Below, in pieces: positions 1 to 12,000 of a stretch of DNA of 64,000 nt. Under the pieces are notes generated by a model that was not told where the DNA came from, searched no databases, and worked only from the letters and a program-made list of their open reading frames with translations. The stretch comes from Morella rubra. Its lineage: Eukaryota > Streptophyta > Magnoliopsida > Fagales > Myricaceae. Location: the NCBI GenBank assembly GCA_003952965.2, contig CM025855.1, positions 30,763,752-30,827,751 of the forward strand. Reading direction: 5' to 3'. Numbering within the stretch: the stretch's first letter is position 1; each line of letters opens with the position of its first letter. A program made the translations under genes and the position numbers.

Positions 1-329
1 GTTAGTGTCACAGCCATTACTTCTGGATTTGATTGCTTTCTTACATTTCTGTGTCTCTCTGGAGTTGAAACTAGCTTCATGGTCAAATTTCATGGAGGGT
101 TTAGTAAAATAAAATCTTAGGACAAACAGAATTGAGATAGAAAGAACAACGTAAATGGAGGTCACAGGAAGTATTGGAAAATGATAGAAAAGAGATTATC
201 AATTATGATCAGTTTTAGCTGGGATGTAATATGGTCGATCAGCTGCTGTTGCCTGTTGGAATTACCCAGGTATAGAAGCCAAGTGTCACACTTCAGGGTA
301 CCATACGCTCTCCATGAGAAGGAGTTGGA
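1..329. other. Intergenic, nothing recognised
   Basis: AT-rich sequence with no conserved protein motif, RNA gene or clear repeat that I can identify on either strand. The short open frames here look like chance. Confidence 0.5.
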
Positions 330-541
330 AAATTGCAGTGTACCATTTATTCATCCTGTATCCTTGACAGAAATTCGCTATCTTCCTCCATTACCATCTT
401 ATCTACCACTCCTTCCAGAGCGTTCGGAACTCTCGGGTTGTCACTGGAATACAACTTTGAGTAGAAATTCACCAACTCCTCCCCCAGTCCTTTCCTTCCT
501 GATATAATTGGAGTATCCCATTTATTCTGCTGTTGAATCAA
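330..541 (-). mobile_element. Possible LINE ORF2 scrap
   Basis: On the minus strand a 64-residue open frame contains the string ELVNFYSKLYSSD. It resembles the linker between endonuclease and reverse transcriptase of plant L1 elements, where a VxFYSxLY pattern precedes the RT domain; the longer LINE copies elsewhere in this window have IVDFYCFLY and IVHFYSSLY at that place. No RT motif follows, so this is at most a short, decayed piece. It could be a chance match. Confidence 0.3.
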
Positions 542-1199
542 CTATTTTGTGATCTAGATGGATGCACTGTCATACAGTTTCTAGTTTGCCTTCTTACACT
601 TCAGATTATGATTGTTTTTGGAACTTTTTTTCTGTTTGTTCTTCTTATTTTAGAGATTCTCATTTATATTCATGGTTTTCATACAGGACCAACTTCAAGA
701 CCAGGCAAAACTCTGATTATCTACTTAAAACAGAGAAGCTTTGAGTGAAGATGGATCCATGTAAATCATACACACATATTGTAGTAGAACTTTGGCGATA
801 TCACTGTTCTGGGTGACATTATAATTGAACTGCGCAAACAAAACTGTAATTACTCCTATAGCTACCGATTACATCTCTATTTTATCCCTTGACCTGAGGC
901 AGCTTAATAATATTTCTTATTAGCACAAGCATGTGAGAATCAGCCTGGGTCCTAATCAAATATATATCTGAAGAAGAAAAGAAAAAGTATCTTCGCATGC
1001 AGGGGCGGCCCAACATTATTTGAGGCCTTAGAGACAAGTTTAAATACTACAACCTTACAGACGCTCAGAGAGAGTTGAGATATGGCAAAGGAGGAGGAGC
1101 AGACACGTGGTGGAGACAGGGGAGGGCCCTCCCAGGGCCACCGCCCCAAAATTTAAATAAATAAACTACCCTAATCAAACATCATAAACAAAGAAAAAA
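542..1199. other. Intergenic, no gene seen
   Basis: AT-rich with no recognisable gene. Around 1000-1150 there is a GC-rich stretch that starts GGGGCGGCCC and ends GGGCCACCGCCCC. It could be the terminal repeats of a small decayed transposon, but without a target duplication this is not secure. Confidence 0.45.
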
Positions 1200-1219
1200 A
1201 TCAATTCTCCTGCTTTGGT

Positions 1220-1428
1220 CAATCCTTCTCTTTCTTCAGTTAGCCAATCATAGACCTTTTGTCTTCGGCACAATTCTTCTCTTTCTTCAATCAGTCAACA
1301 GTAGACCTTTTGTTTTCGTCACAAATCTTCTCTTTCTTCAGCAGCCAACAGTAGACTTTTTGTATGTTTTTTCTTTTTCTTGCTAACAGTAGACCTTTTG
1401 TCTTCATCACAAATCCTCTTGGTTCTTC
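1220..1428. repeat. Imperfect minisatellite, about four units of 55-60 bp
   Basis: The motif TTCTCTTTCTTCA followed by a CAACAGTAGACCTTTTGTCTTC-like string recurs about four times with small changes, for example TAGACCTTTTG near 1251, 1302 and 1390 and TAGACTTTTTG near 1351. It is a pyrimidine-rich tandem repeat with no coding potential. Function is unknown and it is probably a local tandem expansion. Confidence 0.55.
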
Positions 1429-1974
1429 ACTTTTATTTTGTAAGCATATTCTATTTATTTAATTAAACAATTTTATAGATATTTTTTTTGTCTATATGTC
1501 ATAATTGATTCATACTTGGACTTGTTAAAGGGAGAGTTTTAAAAATAAATTTTGTTCAATATTTGATTGGCTAATGTTCGTGCTTCTATAACGATAGAAA
1601 TTAATAATATATATTAATATAAGTGTTAATTTTTATTCAATTTTTCTTTGTTGATTTCTTTTGTAGGATAAATTTTATAGGTATGCAGTGCTAATTTATG
1701 CTCCAAATTGTATACAAAAATTATAACTAATTATTCGTTACTTTTGGTGGAAAAGTCATAGTTAGCCCTGTATCTATAGGCTAAAATCAATTTCGTACCT
1801 TCAACTATCAAAACAGCGATTCACTATTTATCTTTTGAAAATCATCAATGCACGCCCCCATCTAAATCAAGCTAAGTCAAACAGAAAGCATGTAAAATGA
1901 CCCAAATGCCCTTCCAATACAAAATTTAAGAAATAAATAGATTATTAAACCAGAGTTTTAATAGTTTTATTTAA
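1429..1974. other. Intergenic, no gene seen
   Basis: Very AT-rich with no protein motif. The stretch 1740-1920 resembles the low-complexity ends of plant transposons but I cannot assign it. Confidence 0.4.
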
Positions 1975-3350
1975 AAATTAATAGAATGAAGAATACTCTA
2001 TATTTCATTCGTATCAAAGAACACTATTACAGGAGGTGTATAATATATACACTTAAAGAAGATTCCAAAAACTGTACAGGTGATACACCGAGCACCTGGC
2101 GTGCGTAATCTGAGGGTGAGGGGACCACTGACATTCGGTTACAAAAGTAGCCCGAGAATTTCAACAGAATCACAATAAACAATATTTGAAAAGTTACGTG
2201 ACTTCAGACTGTTCTAGAGGGACGGTTGAGGTGGAGAATGACTTGGAAGAAGAAGAGTGATGTGGCTGCTTTGTGGACACATCTTGGGTTAGTTCAATAT
2301 GCCCCCTAGAGTCAAGCGGTGTGTCAACAACAGCGAAACTTGAATGATCAGCAACAAAACGTGTTGGAAAGAGCGGTTTAGTGAGCACATCAGCAATTTG
2401 ATCTTGACCAGAGATGAAGGAGACTTGAAGGGTCTTAGCAGCCACTCGATCACGGACAAAGTGGAAATCGATGTCCATATGTTTGGTGCGCAAATGCAAA
2501 ACTGGATTAGCAGACAAATAAGTGGCACCAAGATTATCACACCATAATGTTGGAGGAGAGCGAAGGTAAACTCCAAGTTCACTGAGGAGAGTCTGCACCC
2601 ATTAGAGATCAGTAGTGGCATTAGCTAATGATTTGTACTCCGCCTCAGTACTAGAGCGGGCCACTGTACGTTGCTTGCAAGACCCCCACAAGACCATATT
2701 AGCACCAAGAAAAATACAGAAGCCTCCGGTAGAGCGACGGTCATCAAGACAGCCAGCCCAATCCGCATCAGAGAAAGCTTGAAGCGAAAGAGAGGAAGAG
2801 TGACGAATAAGCAAACCAAAATTCAGCGTCTGTTTAAGATACCGCAGGATCCTTGTGACAGCTTGCCATTGAGGAGCTTTGGGGCAATGCATAAATTGAC
2901 AAACTTTGTTGACAGCAAAGGCAACATCTGGTCGAGTAAGGGAAAGATATTATAGACTACCCACAATGCTCCAGTAAAGAGTGGCATCGGAAAATTCTAG
3001 TGAATCAATAATAGACAAACGAGTGGAGGAAGCCATGGGAGAAGAAATACCTTTGGCAGAGAGCATGTTGGTGCGCTGAAACAAGTCAAAAATGTACTGG
3101 CGCTGAGATAGAAAGATACCAGAGGAGAGGGATGAGACTTCAACAACAAGAAAATAAGACAGCACACCAAGATCTTTAACTGGGAATGCTAAACTTAGAA
3201 ATTCAACAAGAGCAGTGATACTGGAGGTAGTGTTCGAATTGAGGACAATATCGTCGACATAGACCAAGGCATAAATTACAACGAAATGTTGTCGATAGAC
3301 AAATAGAGAAGGATCAGATTGGGCACAGAAAAACCAAAGTCAAAGAGGCA
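1975..3350 (-). mobile_element. Copia LTR-retrotransposon fragment (pol 3' part)
   Basis: Minus-strand frames show the end of a Copia polyprotein. The reverse transcriptase catalytic string YVDDI lies near 3240-3267. The RNase H string [17 protein letters not shown] and the [10 protein letters not shown] motif lie at about 2640-2780. The terminal [14 protein letters not shown] and ADVLTKPL strings lie at about 2380-2490. The region 1975-2193 may be the start of the former LTR, but no second LTR is present to prove it. Gag, protease and integrase are not seen. It is an old, broken partial copy (several breaks) lying in intergenic DNA upstream of the Gypsy element. Confidence 0.85.
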
Positions 3351-3779
3351 TGTATATTGCTAGTACTGTGGTTTACAATTCTTAACTTTTTAAATGCAAA
3401 AGAAGAGGTGTTCAGGCACACGTTCCAACACCACAGCACTGATCAAGCTGAGCGGCTCCCGGGTGAAAGTGAGTGTCTCGAATATTGAGGTTTGAATTGA
3501 TAAGCTGCAATGTAATCTAGAAAGACTTCACTTAGCTATTTGTAATGTAGAAAAAATTGGACTCTTGCTTAAATTGGCGTCGTTGCTGAAGTAATGTAGG
3601 TACGCAGATAAATTGAAATATTGCATCCACAGTTCACATTGCGTACAATAGTATTGGGATTGAGATGTACCGGTAAATTTAACTGGATTTTTCTGGTCCA
3701 AATTGAGTTTTTAAAAATTTGGATGATGTTTTAGATGTAAAATGTCATATGTACTAAATGCACATTTCTTAATGTCCAT
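3351..3779. other. Intergenic, nothing recognised
   Basis: No conserved coding or repeat signal found between the Copia fragment and the possible hAT scrap. Confidence 0.45.
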
Positions 3780-5360
3780 TTCCGCTTCTCAGTTATCTGA
3801 GGCCTGTTGGGTGGCTGGCTGATTGGTAGGACCCTCATCTCCAGGAGAATGAGGAGCATTAACACACTCATCAATTAGGTCAGATGGACCACTAGTGCCA
3901 TGGCAAGACCTTACATTTGTAATAGGAGTAGAAGTAACAAAATCCATCTGACATAAAACACATTTGATTTTCAATTCATTAACTTCATTTGAGTGACTGA
4001 GTAACAAAAATTAATTGCAAAATGACTCGATCTATTTAACTCTAACAGCTATGTTCACAACCAAAATCATTTAAGCATCATGCATCAACAACAATTAAAT
4101 CTGAAAATCACAACATTTCACTTTAAAATATCAAATATGCATCAATCAACAGTTATATTACGTAGATGCTGAAAATCACAAATTCAGAATAATCATTAAC
4201 AAGAATCAAGATAAACTACATTACATTAAGAATAACATCAAAACATGATTTATTATACCAAGCTAACTTTATCATGCAAAAAAAAAGTTCTTTTCTTTTA
4301 GGATAAATGTCGTTGCAACAAGTTGTTACTGGGTAAACCAGCCAAAATTAAGGGTATCCATCTGTTGCACAAAGTTTTCAAAGGAAACATGATTTAAAAC
4401 TTCCAATATACCTTTAAGCATTAATAAAAGATCACTCTAATAATTTCTAAACAATGAACAACACAGATACTAACAATAGCACTGATAATGCATATCCGAA
4501 GAATATTAAGAATAAGGGGAATCTTATAGGTAACTGCTATTCAACAAAATATTTATTGGAAATCATCCAAACAATGGGCATTGAGCAAAACCAACCAAGC
4601 CTTCAATCTCGACCAAAATGAAACAAATTAATAGAAATTATTCAACAACAAAAAAAATGAAAAAATAAAAGGGCAAAGCGTCCAAAGTTAAACAACCGAT
4701 CCGAAGAGCAAAATCTTCACCCTGATAAAGAGAGATAGTTTGCCAATCACCGAATCTACCCATCAAAAATTTCATATCCCCAAATTAAATTAACAAAACC
4801 TAAATAAGTTTAACACTCTAGAAGTTAACAATACAACATTTAAATAAAATAGTAAATAGATTATAGACCTTGTGACCTTGGTGAGAGAGAGCTGATGAGT
4901 GATGAGAGAGAAGTCGAAGCAGGGAGAGAGGAGTTGAGCAGTGAGCATGGCTAAGGGAATACGCCTAAGATGCGACAGCGAGAAAGAGAGGAAGAGAGGA
5001 GCTGAACACGACTAAGGGAGGGTGGGGGGCGAAGCACAACTAACGGCTTGGGTGAGTCACGGCAGGGAAAGTCAGAGACAAGGAGAGGGGGCTGGGGGGT
5101 GACAGCAATCGGCAGTTCAAAATTTGGAACGAAAAGACCTAATTGGCTAATTTCATTCAACTTAGTTGTTCCTCTCTTTTTTTTTTTTTAAACAGGACTC
5201 AAAACTGCACCGTTTTGAGCCCTGAATTTTCTTTAAAATATATACATATCGAAACCGGAAATTCCAGCGATTCCATCGAAATTTTTGGTTTCGATTTTCA
5301 TCAAATATGGAATTCGATTCTGTTCCGGTTAAAAATCGAAACAAATGTCCTCCCTTAAAA
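3780..5360 (-). mobile_element. Possible 5' remnant of a hAT-type DNA transposon
   Basis: Read on the minus strand, this starts with an AACCGGAACAGAATCG-like string and a GGTGCAGTTTTGA string. A CT-rich leader at 4880-5130 follows and runs into a GT at about 4870. Then comes a 72-residue open frame (3789-4007) rich in S, T, N and Q. The same order (ACCGGTTCCG string, GGTGTCGTTTTGAT, CT-rich leader) is seen in the hAT element at 40940-42752, so the two may be distant relatives. No transposase domain, TIR or 8-bp target duplication was found here, so the call is weak. Confidence 0.3.
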
Positions 5361-5460
5361 ACTTAAAAGCCTGGACCCTAAAACTGCAAAACTTGAAACC
5401 CTAAACTTAAAAACCCCAAAACTTGAAAACTGCAAAACCTCAAACCCTAAATCCTAAATT
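5352..5460. repeat. Degenerate telomere-like (CCCTAAA) stretch
   Basis: AAACCCTAAA-like and AAAACTTGAAA-like strings recur several times. This may be a decayed interstitial telomeric stretch or telo-box-rich promoter-like DNA. No gene start is attached to it. Confidence 0.35.
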
Positions 5461-5595
5461 ATCTCCTTCTTTGACTACTTTTATTGAATTCATTCTAATT
5501 CTATTTTAGTTAGTTAACCTTACATCTGACCAAACTCTTCTACCATTTTTCTCCCTTTTCTCATCGGTCAACGTGTTGCTCATTGTAACTGGACA

Positions 5596-6127
5596 TGTCA
5601 CACGGCTGAATGGGGATCTGGTCAAAAGGAGGTTAGGTTTCGTTAAGGTGGAGTTGGGCGATACTTTGTCGACTGAAAGACAGAGAGACATAAGTGTAGG
5701 AAGCTTCGAGAACTCTTAAGTGCGCATGATGTCTAGTGGGCTGGTATAGGCTACGGGTTATATGGTATTGGACTTAGTCTTTGGTGCTGTTATTTGGCAT
5801 ATGGCTGTTAGTATGACACTGGGCATGCAAATAAGTCATGGGCTACGATGGAGTAAAGGTCTACGGAATATTCTATATGCTTTTGTAGTTAGTTAGACAG
5901 TTACATTTCCAGCTACTTCTTATTTTGGCAGCAGAGTCATTCGCAAGTTTTTATCGCATATGTATCACGCTTTTACGCAACCTTTTCTCTCTCTCAATTC
6001 TGTAAGGAGGCAGGCCAGACCTCGAATGTTGGCTGCTATCTGTTCTTATTTGCAGTGATTTCAAATAAAAGTAGATTTCGTGCTCATTTACATTCTCAAT
6101 TTACAATTTACTTCGAGGATTGCTACA
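5596..6127 (+). repeat. Left LTR of the Gypsy element
   Basis: It starts TGTCACACGG and ends TTGCTACA, that is TG...CA, and is repeated almost intact at 7929-8475. The GGACA copy lies directly before it. Confidence 0.92.
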
Positions 6128-7928
6128 AGTGGTATCAAAGCCCTACGATCCAGCCATGGTAGACATTCGGTACAAGGAGATTATGGAGCAAGTGAACTTG
6201 TTGCAAAAATAGCAAGAAGATCAAAAGCAGTCCTTGCAAGGGATAACTCAACAACTTGCAAACCTTACCTTGAACATGCAGATTCTGCTCAAGAGTAAGA
6301 CAACGGAGGAAGGAGAGGGTTTTGGTGTTACCTTTAACACTCCATCACCTGGTGGAAATGGAGGTTCTTCAGATTCTGGTGGATTCCAAATAAGGTCAGT
6401 GAAGCTTGATTTTCCCAAATTTAATGGGGCAGATCCGACATTTGCTGAACCTACTCTAGCAGTTATTTCTTACCCTACAACTACATGGCTGGAGGATTTG
6501 AAATTAAGCTACCAAGATTATGCCTCTAAGGAGCTGCTCTCCAAATGGGAAAAAGGTACACTTGACCCCATTAAATATAACTATCGAAATGGTATTTTAT
6601 CCTATAAGGGGAGGATGTATGTAGGCTCTAGCACTGCCCTAAGGGAGCTACTAATTCAGCATGCCCATGACTCCCCTGTTGGAGGTCACTCGGGTTATGA
6701 CAAGACCATACATCGGGCTAGGAGAGACTTTTATTGGCCAGGTATGAAGCAACAAATCCGATAATACATAAGAGAATGTCCTACCTGTCAGCAAGTAAAA
6801 CATGACAATTTGGCCGGAGGTGGGTTGCTACAACCCCTACCAATTCCAAATCACACTTGGAGTCACATTACCATGGACTTCATCGAAGGTTTACCTATTT
6901 CTCAAGGGTACTCAGTCCTCTATGTGGTGGTGGATCGTTTGTCTAAGTACGCCCATTTTATTCCCCTCTCACATCCTTACACGGCTTCTAAGGTTGCTAT
7001 GGCATTCATGCACTCAGTTTTCAAACTTCATGGACTCCCTGAGTCTATTGTTTCAGACAAAGATCCTACTTTCACCAGTACATTTTGGAAAAAGCTTTTC
7101 AAAGCTCAGGGAATTGTTTTAACTTACAGTACAGCCTACCACCCTCAAACGGATGGTCAAACTGAGATAGTTAACAAGTGCCTAGAGAACTACCTTAGGT
7201 GTTTTGTGGGAGATCGCCCTAAGGACTGGTCTCAGTGGGTGCCACTTGCAGAGTGGTGGTACAACACTAATTTTCATGCATCTACTAAATTAAGTTCCTA
7301 TGAGGTGTTATTTGGTCAGTTACCTTCGAAGTTGCTACCTTATGAAGCTGGTACCACTCAAGTAGCTGCTGTTGACATTGCTCTACGCATCAGGGAACAG
7401 ACTCTTCAATTGCTCCGGGAAAATCTCGCAAAAGCACAATATCGCATGAAATTGTATGCTGATTTAAAGAGAACAGAACGCGAGTTTGAAATTGGTGATT
7501 GGGTTTACCTTTGTTTACAACCATATCGACAGACTACAGTTTCCCATCGCCGAAAGCTCAAGCTCTCCCCCAGATTTTATGGTCCGTTTCAAATCTTGGA
7601 TCGTGTGGGAGTTGTTGCTTATAAGCTAGATCTACCAGTGCAGGCTCGGATTCATTCCGTTTTTCATGTATCGCAGCTCAAGCGGAAGATTGGGAATCGT
7701 AGTGTTGCCCTTCCTTCTTTGCCGCCTGTGGACTCTCATGGTGCTTTAAAACCCGAACCCCAAGCTATTTTATACAGGCGTGTTCGTCGATCTGGCAACC
7801 TTCCCATGACAAAGGTGCTAGTTCAATGGACGGGTCAAAAGCAAGAAGATGCGACTTGGGAGAGACTTGCTGATATGCAGGTTCAATTTCCGCACCTTGT
7901 GGACAAGGTGCTTTGAAGGGGGAAGCAA

Positions 7929-8475
7929 TGTCACACGGCTGAATGGGGATCTGGTCAAAAGGAGGTTAGGTTTCGTTAAGGTGGAGTTGGGCGATACTTT
8001 GTGTGGGCGATACTTTGTTGACTGAAAGATAGAGAGACATAAGTGTAGGAAGCTTCGGGAACTCTTAAGTGCGCATGATGTCTAGTGGGCTGGTATGGGC
8101 TACGAGTTATGTGATATTGGGCTTAATCTTTAGTGCTGTTATTTGGCGTATGGCTGTTAGTATGACACTGGGCTTGCAAATAAGTCGTGGGCTGCAATGG
8201 AGTAAAGGTCTACGGAATATTCTAGATGCTTTTGTAATTAGTTAGACAGTTACATTTCCAGCTGCTTCTTATTTTGCCAGTAGAGTCATTCGCAAGTTTT
8301 TATCGCACATGTATCACACTTTTGCGCAACCCTTTTTCTCTCTCAATTCTATAAGGAGGCAGGCCAGACCTCGAATGTTGGCGCTATCTGTTCTTATTTG
8401 CAGTGATTTCAAATAGAAGTAGATTCCGTGCTCATTTACATTCTCAATTTACAATTTACTCAGAGGATTGCTACA
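7929..8475 (+). repeat. Right LTR of the Gypsy element
   Basis: Matches the left LTR along its length, with a short local duplication near 7990-8015 that makes it slightly longer. It is followed directly by GGACA, the target-site duplication. Confidence 0.92.
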
Positions 8476-8480
8476 GGACA

Positions 8481-9075
8481 CCTCGATGATCCGCTGCAAG
8501 TGCACACACTTAATAACCGTTCGATCAATCAAGGTTGCGATCAAATCAGCACGAAAACACTGAGCTCAGGCCCATTATTCCCATTCTGGGCCAACTTTTA
8601 CAGTCCGACCTCCGAATCGTTGGAGCCAACCGACAACGCGTTCGAAGCAGGCTGGGCAGTTCGCCCTTCAATGTCCGACTGTCCTTGGATAATCATTCGG
8701 ATCATTCGACTTTCCTTGGATAACGGATTTATTCCCATAGAGCCCACGGGGTCATGGACGTATGCTTCACCGGAAAATAGAAAAACCATAGCTGGGTTTT
8801 CAAGGTATTTTCCGGACAGCTGTTTTTTCTTCCCTCCCTTCGTCTAGTTGTTTCATTCAAAAAATTTAAGCGAGATGGACTTTACACTTTTTTGCCCTCC
8901 CTCTCTCTCTCCGGTAGTTCTTCTTTTGGTTCCCAAATTCAACTAGCTCTTTATTGTTACTCATCACCCAGCATTCTCTCTTTTTTTTCTTGGTTAATTT
9001 GGGTTAGTGAATAGGAATCCACACATTCATCCAGCATTCTCTTTCGTTCGTTTGTTTTGGAGCTATTCTGCAGTT
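8481..9075 (+). promoter_or_regulatory. Promoter and 5' leader of the FHA-TDP1 gene
   Basis: This is the only non-repeat DNA between the Gypsy element and the start codon at 9076. Two plant site II-like motifs lie close together: AGGCCCA near 8570 (TGGGCCT on the other strand) and TGGGCCA near 8587. Such TGGGCY elements are known to bind TCP factors in housekeeping and cell-cycle genes. CT-rich leader stretches follow near 8900-8990. The frame is open upstream of the ATG to about 9007 but has no earlier in-frame ATG, so 9076 is the chosen start. Confidence 0.55.
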
Positions 9076-12000
9076 ATGAAACATTTAGATTTGTCTTATA
9101 CCAATACCACCAATGTAAATAAGAGAAGTGGCTCTTGCATTTTGGCTTTTCCAAATAAAAAGAAATCAAGAGAGGCGGCAGCAGCAGCATTGGTTCGTCT
9201 CGAACACCTACGTGCCCCTTTCATCTCCACCACCATCTGTCTTGAGCCAGACCAGCCTTACACCATCGGTCGCAATGCTCGCCTTTGCCAACTGGTCTTC
9301 GATGACCTCCGCGTCAGTAAGCAACACTGCCAGATTCTCTTTGATGCTTCTCTCCGCAAACTCTACCTTTTGGACGGAGTGTTTTCATTTTCTCCTACTT
9401 CTAGTACAAGTTCTAGTGTTGCTAACAAATCGGCAAATAGACTTGTTGATACCGATAATGCAGAGCGGGCTAGGATTAGGGCTTCTCTGAATGGCGTTTT
9501 TGTCAATGGGATTCGGATTGGAAAAGGAATGGTCATGGAATTGTCCGCAGGAGATGAGGTCCTGCTTGTTTCTCCAAATGCTCCAGGTCTTTGTGATTAT
9601 GAGCTTCGCATTGGCTTTCTTATAAAGAAGATTGTTTTTGAGGGGGACCTTTTGCAAGCCCGCAATGATGGTCCATTACTTGTTACCTCCCAAGGACACT
9701 CCCAGGGCCCCATGTCTAACGGCAAGGTCAACAAAAGGATTTTCGCTTTGAAGGCTAATGAGTCTGCATTTGCTAGATCAAAATATGATGACCTTATCCA
9801 GAGAGCAAACTCTCTTTCAGTCCAGTGCAGAAACATATTAAATAGTGAAGACCCCATATCTTACATTCGACGGTGTCCTTTTTCTTACTGTAAACTCGAT
9901 GTTACATATCCATCTGAACTGCAGGTGAAAAGCAATGTGCCGGGATATGGACAAGAATCATTGCCCTGTGAGAGTTCAAGTATTAACCTGAACCCGGCAG
10001 ATATTAGGTCTGGAAAATTACAGTCAGGTTCAATTGCAGATCATCTCGGCCTTGAAGTGGTGGCTGTTAAATTGAACTCCCTTCATCAGACTCTGAATTT
10101 TTCTCTAGAAGGACATCATCCACGTCATAAAGAAGATTTTGGAGTTCCCTCCGAGAATTCTATTAATAGTAAGAATTCTAGTTTTCAATCTCTGTGTTCT
10201 GTGGGCAAGGAGACTCCTCATTCTGATGTTGTCGTGCACAAGGCAATTTGTGGAAATAATTGTCCACCACCTGGAAAGAGTTTTTACCTGAATCGCCTTG
10301 AAGTTATGTACGACAGCTCATCCAGCCATAATGCTGTTGTTTCCTTGCCAGAACTTCTGTATCCTGTAGAAAGCGTCTCCGGAATATTTATTGCAACATT
10401 CACTAGTGACATCTTATGGTAAAATAATCTGTATCCATCTATTGTTGCCTTTTTCTTTATCGTATTTGTTATCTAGCCGCCCTCTACTCCTTCGTGGGTT
10501 GTTTCAAGTTTATACATGTTCAACTAGGGATGTGTAAAATAGCACTGCTTATTATCAATTTTTCTCTTTGGTTTTAAACTCTGTTGTCATTTATGATCAT
10601 TGAATTCAGTCGTACCTTAATTTTCACTGCTATGGTAATAATATAGTATCATAGGTCAGCTCCTGCAATTTCGCTGATCATGTTTCCAAATCTAAGTGAG
10701 TTCCATGGCAGGTTTTTATCATATTGTGAGATTCCTTGCCAACTGCCAGTTACACTTGTGTGTCATAACACTGAAAGATGTTGGAGTTCGGGCCCTGATA
10801 AAAGATCCTCAGTGCCATACCCAGATTTTCCAAATTTGGTTGTTGTGTGAGTGTTCTATTCCTGTTCATTCTTGTAAGAGGAAAGATGTCCCCTTGGATG
10901 ATATAGGCCACGCTGTGAAATATGTGTCTTGTGTGATGTAGTCCATTTGTTGTAATAGGTATCCCCCATTCCCTGAGGCTGTAGCTTTTGGTAATGACAG
11001 CAAGAAACAAGGCATTGCTTGCCATCATCCAAAATTTTTCGTTTTACAAAGAGATAACAGTGTTCGTGTTATCATTACCTCTGCAAATTTAGTGGCAAAA
11101 CAGGTAAATTGTTTGAGGTTGATGTGTTGCTTCCATTTGACAATGACTATGTAATGCAAGTAAAGGATCGTACTATATGTCAAGTACTTTGTAGCATCTT
11201 AAAGTATAGGATGCAGATCTTTAATGTCCATGTGTATGATCTTCAGTCATTGGTGATGGCTGTAGTTCAAGAGCTTTGGTCTCTTAAAGTTTTTGCTGCC
11301 TCAGATTTCTTTTAGAGAGGATTTTTTAACCCCATTTACTTGTGCTCTGGGGAGTTCAACTGGGCTACACTGTCTTGTTTGTTGAACATAATCGTTGTTT
11401 ATGAGTCTATTTTATAGGATCTATGTGAAATATGTCTTGCAAGATTGTGACCTTGATGATCTCTACTTAATTGATTGTATTAAGTTTGAAAGAGTTGAAT
11501 TCACAAGCATCAGCATGTGTTTTTAAGTAGTATATTAAATGCATACATTTAAGGAGAACTAAAGGCACAACCTTTATTTATATATTGAGCTCTTATTGAT
11601 TCGCATTAAATATTTTTTTGTTGGTTGCATTGGACCCATTTTCTCAAATAACTCTCAAAGAGTTAAGGTAAACTCACTGGTAGATCATGTTATGCATTGA
11701 AATTGCAATTGGTAGGACAAGATACAGGAAGAAAATTCCAATGGCTAAGGTCCGACATTTTGCAATGGATGGGTACTGTGTTTGTTGCATTCAGCTAGAA
11801 AATCCAATGGAATGTGTTTCTTGTGTGCCACTTGAAGGAATGGTTTGGTGATAGATTTTTTTTCCCCTTTTTCCTATTTTCCTTTGGTAATTTCAAATTG
11901 ATCTGCAATTACATATGTCCCTTTCTTTTTATGTACCCTATTGTTGCATCTATCGGTTATTCAACCTTTGCAGTGGAATAGAGTGACAAATACTGTTTGG

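Larger units (their letters stand above)
5596..8475 (+). mobile_element. Gypsy (chromovirus) LTR-retrotransposon, incomplete
   Basis: Two LTRs (5596-6127 and 7929-8475) enclose an internal region of about 1.8 kb. The element is flanked by the 5-bp target duplication GGACA (5591-5595 and 8476-8480). A primer-binding site TGGTATCAAAG lies just after the left LTR and a purine-rich tract GAAGGGGGAAG just before the right LTR. Parts seen are the start of gag (about 6155-6430), the integrase zinc-binding region (about 6500-6765), the integrase core (6810-7500) and a C-terminal chromodomain (VLVQWTGQKQEDATWE, about 7810-7870). These mark it as a plant chromovirus. Protease and reverse transcriptase are not represented, so it is a broken, non-autonomous copy. 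The LTRs are in the mid-90s percent identical by eye, which suggests an insertion a few million years old. It sits about 600 bp upstream of the FHA-TDP1 start codon. Confidence 0.9.

Noticed and set aside
999-1150. GC-rich stretch with GGGGCGG and CCGCCCC near its ends, like terminal repeats of a small transposon
   Set aside because: The inverted match is short and gapped, no target duplication is visible, and the interior shows no repeat or coding signal.
3789-4007. 72-residue frame as a host zinc-finger protein
   Set aside because: Only two CxxC-like cysteines and no histidine pair in register; it fits better as the tail of a decayed transposon leader.
9007-9075. Upstream extension of the FHA-TDP1 frame
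   Set aside because: The frame is open but starts with GTG and has no ATG before 9076; the ATG at 9076 fits a normal leader.
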